Source: Dactylosporangium vinaceum
GTDB taxonomy: Bacteria; Actinomycetota; Actinomycetes; Mycobacteriales; Micromonosporaceae
NCBI RefSeq assembly: GCF_019904175.1
Contig: NZ_CP061913.1
Location: 3,534,001 to 3,598,000 of the forward strand
DNA length: 64,000 bases
Reading direction: 5' to 3'
Under the pieces are notes generated by a model that saw nothing but the letters and a program-made list of their open reading frames with translations, searched no databases and was not told the origin of the DNA. Shown here piece by piece: positions 33,876 through 41,283 of this stretch. Both the position numbers and the translations under genes were made by a program. Every line of letters begins with the position of its first letter. Position 1 is the first letter of the stretch.

Positions 33876-34310
33876 ATGGCAGTGGTGCGGCAGGTGCAGA
33901 TCACGTTCGACTGTGCGCAGCCCGAGCGGGTCGCCCGGTTCTGGTGCGAGGTGCTCGGCTACGTCGTGCCGGCGCCGCCGCCCGGGTTCACCGCCTGGGC
34001 CGACTACGAGCGCACGCTGCCGCCCGAGCGGCACGGCGCGGCGTTCGCGGCCGTCGACCCGACGGGTGCGGGGCCGCGGCTGTTCTTCCAGCGAGTGCCC
34101 GAGGGCAAGGTCGTCAAGAACCGCGTCCACCTGGACGTGCGCGTCGGCACCGGGCTGAAGGGCGAGGAGCGGCTGGCCGCGCTGGAGGCCGAGTGTGCCC
34201 GGCTGATCCCGCTGGGCGCGACCCGGATGTACCTGCTGACCGCCGACGAGTACAACGAGTCCTGCCTGGTGATGCAGGACCCCGAGGGCAACGAGTTCTG
34301 CCTGGACTAG
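33876..34310 (+). CDS. VOC-family (glyoxalase-like) protein
   Basis: This 144-residue protein has a vicinal-oxygen-chelate fold of the actinobacterial glyoxalase-like domain type. Features are QITFDCAQPERVARFWCEVLGY at the start, PRLFFQRVPEGKVVKNRVHLDV and the final VMQDPEGNEFCLD. Likely metal ligands are in HLDV and NEFCL. These proteins often act in detoxification or antibiotic sequestration, but no substrate can be assigned. The stop overlaps the convergent TIM-barrel-like gene by four bases. Confidence 0.88.
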   Translation: MAVVRQVQITFDCAQPERVARFWCEVLGYVVPAPPPGFTAWADYERTLPPERHGAAFAAVDPTGAGPRLFFQRVPEGKVVKNRVHLDVRVGTGLKGEERLAALEAECARLIPLGATRMYLLTADEYNESCLVMQDPEGNEFCLD

Positions 34311-35356
34311 GTGCGCTGCTGCGCCGATCGTGGGCGGGAGTAGTGCTCGGCGATCGCGGCGAAGGCGGCTTTCGGCTCCCACGGCAGGCCGGGGAAGGCG
34401 TTGCCGGTGCGGCCTTCGAGGACCTTGACGATGCCGAGGCTGGCGAGGTCGAGGTCGTCGCGGGGGTCGCCGCCGGGCCGGTGGGGCAGGTTGCGGAGCG
34501 CGAAGAGGTGGACGAAGGCGCCGTCGACACCTTCACCGTCGAAGATGTCGAGCAGCTCGCGCAGGTACGTCGCCTGGCCGGCCTCGTCGCGGTCGTAGAC
34601 GGCGTTGAGCCGCAGCGGCGCGTGGGTGGCGGGGTCGTACTCGATGATCTCCATGCTGCGTGGTGCCACGTCGCCGGCGCCGCGCCAGGTTGCGGTGCCG
34701 AAGCCGGTGACGGCGACCGGCTTGGGCTGGGCGACGAGTCGGCGGACGCCGTCGCGGAACTGGTCGGCGACCTCGGCGGACCGGATGAGTTCGAGGGTCA
34801 CGACGTCGAACAGGCTCCAGTCGACGCCCTCGAACGGGATGGCCGCGTAGGTGACCTTGCCGTGGAAGCGGGCGCGGATCGCGGCCACAGCGGTGCGCAG
34901 CAGCCGGTCGAGTCGCGAGCGGGCCTCGGCGATCCGTTCGACGCGGCCGTCCGGGTTGCCGATCAGACCGCCGAGGCGTTCGTCGATCCCGTCGCCGTCG
35001 AAGAATCCACGGTTCATGATGCTCAGCTCGACCCCGGCGACGAACACGACATGTGCTCCGGCCGCGCGCAGCCGCTCCGCCCGTTCAGCGCAGTCGAGCA
35101 GCAGCCCCAGAATCTGGTCGGGGTGCAGATCTATCGGATACGGCGAGAACCAGACCTCCAGTCCGAGGTCGGCGGCGGCGCGGGCGGCGAGTTCCAGGCG
35201 CGCGGGATGGCCACCGACGAGGTGTACGGCGTTGCAGTGCAGCGCGTCCCGGATGATCGTCAGCTCGCGCCGGACCAGGTCGCCGTCGAAGTCCTCCATC
35301 GAGTCGACGCCGTCGATGACGAAGCCGGTGTCGTAGGCAATACCTCGGGCTCGCAT
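34307..35356 (-). CDS. TIM-barrel-like conserved actinobacterial protein of unknown function
   Basis: This 349-residue cytoplasmic protein starts MRARGIAYDTGF and contains DALHCNAVHLVGGHPARLELAARAAADLGLEVWFSPYPIDL, typical of an (alpha/beta)8 barrel resembling glycoside-hydrolase folds. Later strands include HVVFVAGVELSIMNRGFF, AVTGFGTATWRG and IIEYD. I recall similar actinomycete proteins sometimes labelled abortive-infection-like, but without proof. ATG 35356 is preceded by GAGAGGAA at good spacing. It is divergent from a TetR gene with a 28-bp nested palindrome between, so it is TetR-controlled. Catalytic residues cannot be named with confidence. Confidence 0.8.
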   Translation of the reverse strand: MRARGIAYDTGFVIDGVDSMEDFDGDLVRRELTIIRDALHCNAVHLVGGHPARLELAARAAADLGLEVWFSPYPIDLHPDQILGLLLDCAERAERLRAAGAHVVFVAGVELSIMNRGFFDGDGIDERLGGLIGNPDGRVERIAEARSRLDRLLRTAVAAIRARFHGKVTYAAIPFEGVDWSLFDVVTLELIRSAEVADQFRDGVRRLVAQPKPVAVTGFGTATWRGAGDVAPRSMEIIEYDPATHAPLRLNAVYDRDEAGQATYLRELLDIFDGEGVDGAFVHLFALRNLPHRPGGDPRDDLDLASLGIVKVLEGRTGNAFPGLPWEPKAAFAAIAEHYSRPRSAQQRT

Positions 35357-35405
35357 GTCGATTCCTCTCGGTCGGGTTGAGCGTGGAGGAACCGTACCGT
35401 AAAAG

Positions 35406-35433
35406 TGCGTGCACGCAATATTGCGTGCACGCA
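35406..35433. promoter_or_regulatory. 28-bp perfect nested palindrome, probable TetR operator
   Basis: Two copies of TGCGTGCACGCA (35406-35417 and 35422-35433), each itself a palindrome, are separated by ATAT. The whole 28 bp is therefore also a perfect palindrome centred on AATATT. It occupies the 99-bp divergent gap between the TIM-barrel gene and TetR and probably binds two TetR dimers 16 bp apart. Confidence 0.8.
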
Positions 35434-35455
35434 TGTCAGGTGGCACGATCTGATC

Positions 35456-36109
35456 GTGACCGGCGAACTGGGGCTGCGCGAGCGAAAGAAGCGAGCCACC
35501 CGCGAGGCGTTGCAGGCGGCAGCGCTGCGTCTCGCGCTGGCGTGCGGGCCCGAGAACGTCCGCGTCGAAGACATCGCCGACGCCGCCGGGGTCTCGCCCA
35601 GGACCTACAACAACTACTTCTCGAGTCGCGAGCAGGCGATCGTGGCCGCCGTCACGGGGGACCGCGCGGCCCACATCGCCGCAGCCGTGACCGCCGGCCC
35701 GACCGGGCGGAAGCTCGGCGAGGTCGTCATCGACGCCGTCGTCGCCTCGTACGGCGATGCGGGCCCGCACCCGCACGACGCGATGGTGATGATCGCAACC
35801 AGCTCCGTGCTGCGGGCCTGCTACGTCGACACCGTCACCGCGATCGAGGGCCCGCTCGCCGAGGCCATCGTCGAACGCTGCCCGGGCATCGATCGCCTGA
35901 CCGCCGAGGTGCTGTCCGCAAGCGTCGGCGCGGCCGCCAGGACGGCGCTTCGGCACTGGCTGCAGTCGGCGAGCGAACCGCCGTCAATGCCCGGATTCGT
36001 GGTGCCGTCCGGGTCGCTGCCCGACCTTGTCCGGGCCGCCCTGACCCCGCTCGCCCCGGCGCTCGACGACGCCTCGACGACGCGCCCCGCACGATGCCCG
36101 GCGCCCTGA
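35456..36109 (+). CDS. TetR-family regulator of the TIM-barrel-like gene
   Basis: This 217-residue TetR protein has an HTH reading RERKKRATREALQAAALRLALACGPENVRVEDIADAAGVSPRTYNNYFSSREQAIV. It has the YNNYF variant of the recognition-helix end seen in a subgroup of actinobacterial TetRs. GTG 35456 is chosen; an earlier in-frame GTG at 35405 lies inside the operator and would add a meaningless tail. It probably represses itself and the divergent gene through the nested palindrome. Confidence 0.9.
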   Translation: MTGELGLRERKKRATREALQAAALRLALACGPENVRVEDIADAAGVSPRTYNNYFSSREQAIVAAVTGDRAAHIAAAVTAGPTGRKLGEVVIDAVVASYGDAGPHPHDAMVMIATSSVLRACYVDTVTAIEGPLAEAIVERCPGIDRLTAEVLSASVGAAARTALRHWLQSASEPPSMPGFVVPSGSLPDLVRAALTPLAPALDDASTTRPARCPAP

Positions 36110-36133
36110 TCGTCCACCTGCCGCTGCGGGCAC

Positions 36134-37339
36134 CTAGCTGTAGGCGATGCGGTCGGGGCTCTGCTTGGCCCGGTACATCGCCTCGTCGGCCAGTTTGATC
36201 AGGCGCTCCGGGTCGACGGCCGCGTCCTCCAGGGACTCCACGACCGTCACGCCGATGGCGGTGGTGACGCTCACCGTGTCGCCGCCGGGGAGCAGTACCG
36301 GTTCGGCGATGGCGGCGAGCAGGCGCTCCAGGACCGGCGGGATGCGGTCGGGCGCGCCGATCTGCTCCAGCAGGACCACGAACTCGTCGCCGCCGACGCG
36401 GGCCACGAAGTCGGCCGTGCGCACGGTGGCCAGGATGCGCTGGGCGACGCCGATCAGCACCTCGTCGCCGGCGGCGTGGCCGTAGCGGTCGTTGACGGGC
36501 TTGAAGCCGTTGAGGTCCAGGAACAGCACGGCCATCGGGCCGCCGCCACGGTGGACGCGGCCGGCGGCGTCGTGGATGCGGTGCACGAGGTGGCGGCGGT
36601 TGGCCAGGCCGGTCAGGGGGTCGTGGGCGGCGGCGTGCTCCTGCAGGCGCTGCTCGGTGACGTCGCGGTTGACGTACACGAAGCCGCCGCGGGAGCCGTC
36701 GGGGGCCGTCAGCGTGGAGACGGACGACAGGACGGTGAGCGGGGCGCCGTCGAAGCGCCGCTCGCGCAGCTCGCCGCTCCACCGGCCGTGCGCCTCCAGA
36801 TCGTCGAGGACCTGGCGCGGGCCCACATCGTCGCCGTCCTCCGTGGAGCACGTGGTGTCCAGCAGCGCGAACAGGTCGCAGCCGATGGCCTCGCCGGCCG
36901 GATACCCGTAGAGCCGCTCCGCGCCCGCGTTCCAGGAGTCGATGACGTTCTCCGCGGTACAGGAGACGACCGCATCGGAAATGGCGTCGAGCAGATCACT
37001 CTGGCGGCGGGCGTCGTCGAGCAGGCTCAGCGTGGCGGCGAGCGCCCGGCCGTGTTCGAGGGCGGCCGACGCGACGACGGCCAGGGCTTCCACGAATGCG
37101 GCATCACGAGCGGACAGCGGCGGCTGTACCGCCAGTGCCCCGACGGCCCGCCCGTGGACGACGAGCGGCACCGCGGTGAAGCCCGCCGGCCCGGTCGCGG
37201 GGTCCAGCGCGGCGGTCACGGCCCGGTCCGGCAGCTCCGATTCGACGGCCTCGATGAGGCACGCCAGCAGCCGCTCCTCGTCGAGCGCGGCGTCGAGCAG
37301 CCGCGCAGTGAGGGCCGCGACGGCACCGGAACGGGACAC
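36134..37339 (-). CDS. GAF-PAS-GGDEF diguanylate cyclase
   Basis: This 401-residue soluble signalling protein has a GAF-like domain (about 1-115), a PAS domain (about 120-235) with ISDAVVSCTAENVIDSWNAGAERLYGYPAGEAIG and the PAC end VYVNRDVTEQR, then a GGDEF domain (about 240-400). The catalytic loop is RVGGDEFVVLL, an intact GGDEF, with DPLTGLANRRHL before it, so it should make cyclic di-GMP. I see no RxxD inhibitory site directly upstream of the loop. The start is GTG 37339 (VSRSGAVAAL). It is divergent from the DUF4097 gene across a gap with twin TGGCGCCA boxes. Confidence 0.9.
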   Translation of the reverse strand: MSRSGAVAALTARLLDAALDEERLLACLIEAVESELPDRAVTAALDPATGPAGFTAVPLVVHGRAVGALAVQPPLSARDAAFVEALAVVASAALEHGRALAATLSLLDDARRQSDLLDAISDAVVSCTAENVIDSWNAGAERLYGYPAGEAIGCDLFALLDTTCSTEDGDDVGPRQVLDDLEAHGRWSGELRERRFDGAPLTVLSSVSTLTAPDGSRGGFVYVNRDVTEQRLQEHAAAHDPLTGLANRRHLVHRIHDAAGRVHRGGGPMAVLFLDLNGFKPVNDRYGHAAGDEVLIGVAQRILATVRTADFVARVGGDEFVVLLEQIGAPDRIPPVLERLLAAIAEPVLLPGGDTVSVTTAIGVTVVESLEDAAVDPERLIKLADEAMYRAKQSPDRIAYS

Positions 37340-37383
37340 GGACTCACTATCGGCCAGAGATCGCCGAGCTGAAACAATGTACG

Positions 37384-37404
37384 ATGGCGCCACAATGGCG
37401 CCAT
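37384..37404. promoter_or_regulatory. Twin TGGCGCCA palindromes before the DUF4097 gene
   Basis: TGGCGCCA occurs at 37385-37392 and 37396-37403, exactly 11 bp apart, both flanked by A/T so that ATGGCGCCA repeats directly. A TACGAT -10 candidate (37380-37385) overlaps the first copy. One-turn spacing suggests two regulator dimers side by side on the same face. Confidence 0.55.
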
Positions 37405-37420
37405 GAGGGGAGCTGTGGGG

Positions 37421-38206
37421 ATGCCCACGTTCGACACGCCCGCGCCGGTCGCCGTGACCGTCGTGCTGGACACCGGGCGTGTGCGCTGTGTCGCCACGCA
37501 GCGCCGCGACACCGCCGTCGCCGTCCTCCCGGCCGGGACCTCGGCCGCCGCGATCGCCGCGGCCGAGCAGACGACGATCGAGCACGGTGCCGGCCTGCTG
37601 ACCGTCAAAGCGCCGCACCGGGCGATCCTGCGCCCGGGCGGCGGGATCGACGTGTTCCTGGAGGTGCCGGCCGGGTCGAGCCTGGAGGTGCACACCGTGC
37701 GGGCCGACATCCGCACGGAGGGTGAGCTGGGGGACTGCCGGTTCAGCACCGTCACCGGCCCGATCCACCTCGAGCACGTGGGCGCGCTGCGGGTCTCGAC
37801 CTCCGGCTCCGACGTCGTGGCCGGTTACGTCGCCGGGGTCGTCGACGTGCAGGGCGCGACCGCGAGCGTGCGGCTGCAGGAGTGCGCCGCCGACGTCGCC
37901 GTGTCGACCGCCAACGGCGGCATCACCGTGGTCCGCGCGGCCGGCAGCGTCCGGGCGAAGACCGCGAACGGCTCCATTCGGGTCGGCGAGCTGGTCCGCG
38001 GCGCGGCCGAGCTGAGCACCGCCCGCGGCTCGGTGGAGATCGGTATCGCCGCCGGCACCGCCGCCCACGTCGACGCCCGCTCCACCCTCGGTAGCGTGCA
38101 CAACCTCCTGGAGGTCCGCACCGGCCCCGAGGGCTTCGCCGAACGGGTGAACGTCCACGCCCGCACCTGGTACGGCACCATCACCATCCAGCGCGCAATG
38201 CCCTGA
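37421..38206 (+). CDS. DUF4097 family beta-helix-like protein
   Basis: This 261-residue protein of the DUF4097/adhesin-like repeat family is all beta, with short rungs such as VDVQGATASVRLQECAADVAVSTANGGITVVRAAGSVRAKTANGSIRVGELVRGAAELSTARGSVEIGI written over the solenoid. There is no signal peptide or membrane helix. ATG 37421 with GGGGAG eight bases upstream is preferred; ATG 37403 lies in the operator repeat. Family members are usually next to PadR/ArsR regulators in membrane-stress loci; here the neighbour is a diguanylate cyclase. Function unknown. Confidence 0.82.
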   Translation: MPTFDTPAPVAVTVVLDTGRVRCVATQRRDTAVAVLPAGTSAAAIAAAEQTTIEHGAGLLTVKAPHRAILRPGGGIDVFLEVPAGSSLEVHTVRADIRTEGELGDCRFSTVTGPIHLEHVGALRVSTSGSDVVAGYVAGVVDVQGATASVRLQECAADVAVSTANGGITVVRAAGSVRAKTANGSIRVGELVRGAAELSTARGSVEIGIAAGTAAHVDARSTLGSVHNLLEVRTGPEGFAERVNVHARTWYGTITIQRAMP

Positions 38207-38213
38207 GCGGGCC

Positions 38214-39245
38214 TCAGCGGGCGGCGTGCTCGGCCCGCGCCGGGGCGCCGACCTCGTGCAGATACCCCAGGGCCTGCCGATACGAGGTGATGAGGCTTGT
38301 CTGCTCGTAGGGCACGCCGATCTCCGCGCAGTACGCCTCGACGATCGGCTGGGCGCGGCGCAGGTTCGGCGACGGCATGCCCGGGAACAGGTGGTGTTCG
38401 ATCTGGTAGTTGAGGCCGCCGAGCGCGGCGTCGGTCAGCCGGCCACCGCGTACGTTACGGGACGTGAGGACCTGCTTACGCAGGAAGTCCTCGTCGCCCG
38501 TCGGGTGCGGCATGCCCTTGTGGTTCGGGGCGAACGTCATGCCCAGGTAGACGCCGAACAGCGCCTGGTGCACCAGGACGAACGCGACGGCCTGCAGCGG
38601 GGACAGGACGGTGAACAGCGCCGTCAGGTAGACCGCGGCGTGCACGATGAGCAGCGCGCTCTCCATGCGCCGGCGCTTCACGACACCGTTGCGCAGGGCC
38701 TTGATGCTGGACACCTTCAGGTCGATCGCCAGCAGCGTGAGCAGCGGGAAGAACAGCCCGGCCTGGTGGCGGGTGATGAAGCCGGCCAGGCCGCGGCGGC
38801 CGACGGCCGACTCCGACGCCCAGACCAGCACCTCGGGGAACACGTCCGGGTCCAGGTCGTCGTGGTTCGGGTTGTTGTGGTGGCGGGTGTGCTTGTCCAT
38901 CCACCAGCCGTAGCTCATCCCGATACCGAGGTTGCCGGCCACGAGCCCGGCGATCTCGCTGGGGCGCTTGGTCCGGAACACCTGGCGGTGCGCCAGGTCG
39001 TGGGCCACGAGGGCGAGCTGGGCGAAGGTGACGGCGAGCAGGACGGCGGTCACCAGCTGCCACCATGAGGAGCCGATCAGGACGAACGCGGTCCACCCGC
39101 CGACAAACATGAGCGCGACGACGCTCAGCCTGGCGGCATAGTAGGCGGGCCGGCGCTCCATGAGCCGTTCCTCGTTGATCCGGCGGGCCAGCACGGCGAA
39201 GTCACTACCTGCCGGCGCCCGCGGCGGCGTCATCGTGGTCGTCAT
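38214..39245 (-). CDS. Membrane fatty-acid desaturase (acyl-CoA/acyl-lipid type)
   Basis: This 343-residue integral membrane di-iron desaturase has all three histidine boxes: HDLAH (82-86), HTRHH (119-123) and QIEHH (281-285). Paired hydrophobic segments flank them (about 43-85 and 195-235). The QxxHH third box and length place it with acyl-lipid/acyl-CoA desaturases that introduce a double bond into membrane fatty acids. It starts at ATG 39245. A histidine kinase-response regulator pair diverges from it, with a perfect 20-bp palindrome in the gap, recalling the DesK-DesR membrane-fluidity switch of Bacillus. Confidence 0.93.
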   Translation of the reverse strand: MTTTMTPPRAPAGSDFAVLARRINEERLMERRPAYYAARLSVVALMFVGGWTAFVLIGSSWWQLVTAVLLAVTFAQLALVAHDLAHRQVFRTKRPSEIAGLVAGNLGIGMSYGWWMDKHTRHHNNPNHDDLDPDVFPEVLVWASESAVGRRGLAGFITRHQAGLFFPLLTLLAIDLKVSSIKALRNGVVKRRRMESALLIVHAAVYLTALFTVLSPLQAVAFVLVHQALFGVYLGMTFAPNHKGMPHPTGDEDFLRKQVLTSRNVRGGRLTDAALGGLNYQIEHHLFPGMPSPNLRRAQPIVEAYCAEIGVPYEQTSLITSYRQALGYLHEVGAPARAEHAAR

Positions 39246-39300
39246 GGATCCAGTACATACGCTGCGCGGCGGCCCGTCAGGAGCACCAGGATCCCCACCA

Positions 39301-39320
39301 TGGGGGTGCTAGCACCCCCA
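39301..39320. promoter_or_regulatory. Perfect 20-bp palindrome between desaturase and two-component genes
   Basis: TGGGGGTGCTAGCACCCCCA is a perfect palindrome, 55 bases from the desaturase ATG and 34 bases before the kinase GTG. It is well placed to act on both divergent promoters. The response regulator encoded at 40613 is the obvious candidate binder; it could also form a cruciform or hairpin. Confidence 0.7.
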
Positions 39321-39353
39321 CCGGCGCTCAGGCACGCTGGCACAATAGGCGGT

Positions 39354-40661
39354 GTGGGCGTGACCGGACGGGATCGGCCGGTGGCCCGATGGGCCGGCCG
39401 GGGCCTTCGTGGCGCCCTGTCCGGACTGGCCGCCGTCGGGCTGGCGTTCACGAACCTGCCGCTGCTGGTGGTGTCGGTCGTCGCCCTGGCGCTCAGCCCG
39501 GTGCCGTTCCTCGGCCTGGCGCTTGTGCCGTGGACGATGACCCTGGTCCGCATGCGGGCCGACCTGGAGCGGCGGCGCGCCTCGCGGACCGGTGTGCTGG
39601 TGACCCGCCCCTACCACCCGCCGCCGGCGCGGGCACTGCCCGGCAGCTGGCAGTACTTCCGGTGGACGGTGACCGACCCGGCCACCTGGCGTGACCTCGC
39701 CTGGCTGGTGCCGGGCGCGCTCGTCGGCTGCGGGCTCGGGCTGATCGCCGTGCTCCTGCCGCTCTACGGCATCTACGGCCTGACGCTGGCGCCGCTGTGG
39801 ATCTGGCTCGGCACGGGGTGGTACGGCTACGGCGCGATCTGGTCCGTCGCCGTGCCCGGCGAGGCGATGCTGTGCGTGCCGCAGGGCGGGCTTCTCCTGG
39901 GCGTCGGCCTGGCGATAGCGCCCTGGCTGCGCCGCGTCGACGCGCACTTCGTCCACCTGTTCCTCGCGCCGACGAAGAACGCCGAGCTGCGGCTGCGCGT
40001 CAACCAGCTGACGATGACGCGGGCCGACGCCGTCGACGCCCAGGCGGCCGAGCTGCGCCGCATCGAGCGGGACCTGCACGACGGCGTCCAGGCCCGGCTC
40101 GTCTCGCTGAGTATGATCATCGGCCTCGCCGACGAGCTGCTCGACCGCAACCCGGCCGGCACCCGCAAGCTGCTCCTGGAGGCCCGGGAGTCCAGCAGCG
40201 CCGCGCTCGTCGAGCTGCGGCACCTGGTCCGGGGCATCCACCCGCCGGTGCTGGCCGAGCGCGGTCTCGCCGGCGCCGTCCGCGCGCTGGCGATCGGCCT
40301 GCCCGTGGAGATCTCGGTCGAGGTGGACCTGCCGGGCCGGCCCGACCTGCCCGTCGAGTCGGCGGCGTACTTCGCCGTCGCCGAGACGCTCACCAACCTC
40401 GTGCGGCACAGCCGCGCCCGCCACGGCTCGGTGGTCCTGCGCCACGCGGCCGGGCTCCTGACTATCGTGGTCACCGACGACGGCAGGGGAGGCGCCGACC
40501 CCGCGGCCGGCTCCGGCCTGCGCGGCATCGAGCGCCGGCTGGCCGCGTTCGACGGCACCCTGGAATTGTCGAGCCCGCCGTCGGGGCCGACAGTCATCAC
40601 CATGGAGCTGCCATGCGCGTTGTCATCGCCGAAGACCATGCCCTCCTCCGCGACGGGCTGA
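39354..40661 (+). CDS. HisKA_3 sensor histidine kinase divergent from the desaturase
   Basis: This 435-residue membrane kinase has an N-terminal sensor with four to five hydrophobic helices (about 18-65, 117-160, 175-192) followed by the dimerisation box ELRRIERDLHDGVQARLVSLSM with phospho-acceptor His242. ATPase motifs are AVAETLTNLVRHSRA, VTDDGRGG and GLRGIERRLAAFDGT. GTG 39354 follows a CACAAT -10-like hexamer by seven bases, suggesting leaderless translation. The 3' end overlaps the response regulator by 49 bases, so they form one operon. A membrane-state sensor role is inferred from the desaturase neighbour. Confidence 0.92.
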   Translation: MGVTGRDRPVARWAGRGLRGALSGLAAVGLAFTNLPLLVVSVVALALSPVPFLGLALVPWTMTLVRMRADLERRRASRTGVLVTRPYHPPPARALPGSWQYFRWTVTDPATWRDLAWLVPGALVGCGLGLIAVLLPLYGIYGLTLAPLWIWLGTGWYGYGAIWSVAVPGEAMLCVPQGGLLLGVGLAIAPWLRRVDAHFVHLFLAPTKNAELRLRVNQLTMTRADAVDAQAAELRRIERDLHDGVQARLVSLSMIIGLADELLDRNPAGTRKLLLEARESSSAALVELRHLVRGIHPPVLAERGLAGAVRALAIGLPVEISVEVDLPGRPDLPVESAAYFAVAETLTNLVRHSRARHGSVVLRHAAGLLTIVVTDDGRGGADPAAGSGLRGIERRLAAFDGTLELSSPPSGPTVITMELPCALSSPKTMPSSATG

Positions 40662-41248
40662 CGCGGCTGCTGCAGGCGTTCGACTTCGAGATCGTGGCGG
40701 CCGTCGACAGCGGCCCGGCCCTGCTCCCGGCCCTGCTGGAGCACCGCCCCGACGTCGCCGTGATCGACGTCCGCCTCCCGCCGACCTTCACCGACGAGGG
40801 GCTGCAGGCGGCGATCGCGGCCCGGACCGAGATTCCCGGGCTGCCGACCCTGATGCTGTCCCAGCACGTCGAGCCCCTCTACGCCCGGGAGCTGCTCGCC
40901 ACCCCGCACGGCGGCGTCGGCTACCTGCTCAAGGACCGGATCTCGCACATCGGCGAGTTCGTCGACGCCGTGTCCCGGGTGGCCGCCGGCGGCACCGCGA
41001 TGGACCCGGAGGTCATCACCCAGCTCCTGGCCCGCCACGAGCCGTTGGCGGTGCTGACCGCCCGCGAGCGCGAGGTGCTCGGCGAGATGGCCGAGGGCCG
41101 CTCCAACTCGGCGATCGCGGCCAAGCTGGGGATCACCGAGAAGGCGGTGAGCAAGCACATCAACAACATGTTCACCAAGCTGGACCTGCCGCCGTCCGAC
41201 GACGACAACCGCCGCGTCCGCGCGGTGCTCACCTACCTGCACGTCTGA
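40613..41248 (+). CDS. NarL/LuxR-family response regulator (partner of the adjacent kinase)
   Basis: This 211-residue regulator has receiver residues ED (7-8), phospho-acceptor Asp52 in VIDVRLP and Lys in YLLKDR. The C-terminal HTH is LTAREREVLGEMAEGRSNSAIAAKLGITEKAVSKHINNMFTKLDL. ATG 40613 starts inside the kinase gene, a 49-base overlap. It closely matches the orphan regulator at 9311. The likely target is the palindrome at 39301-39320 controlling the desaturase and/or its own operon. A hairpin follows the gene. Confidence 0.94.
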   Translation: MRVVIAEDHALLRDGLTRLLQAFDFEIVAAVDSGPALLPALLEHRPDVAVIDVRLPPTFTDEGLQAAIAARTEIPGLPTLMLSQHVEPLYARELLATPHGGVGYLLKDRISHIGEFVDAVSRVAAGGTAMDPEVITQLLARHEPLAVLTAREREVLGEMAEGRSNSAIAAKLGITEKAVSKHINNMFTKLDLPPSDDDNRRVRAVLTYLHV

Positions 41249-41250
41249 GG

Positions 41251-41268
41251 CGGGCGCGGGTGCGCCCG
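41251..41268. terminator. Bidirectional terminator hairpin between convergent genes
   Basis: CGGGCGC (41251-41257) and GCGCCCG (41262-41268) form a perfect 7-bp stem with loop GGGT, in the 35-bp gap between the response regulator and the LAL gene. Confidence 0.65.
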
Positions 41269-41283
41269 AGACCCGGCCGCCGG

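Noticed and set aside
35405..35455. Upstream extension of the TetR protein from GTG 35405
   Set aside because: The extension would be encoded by the operator palindrome and is not protein-like; the HTH begins properly from GTG 35456.
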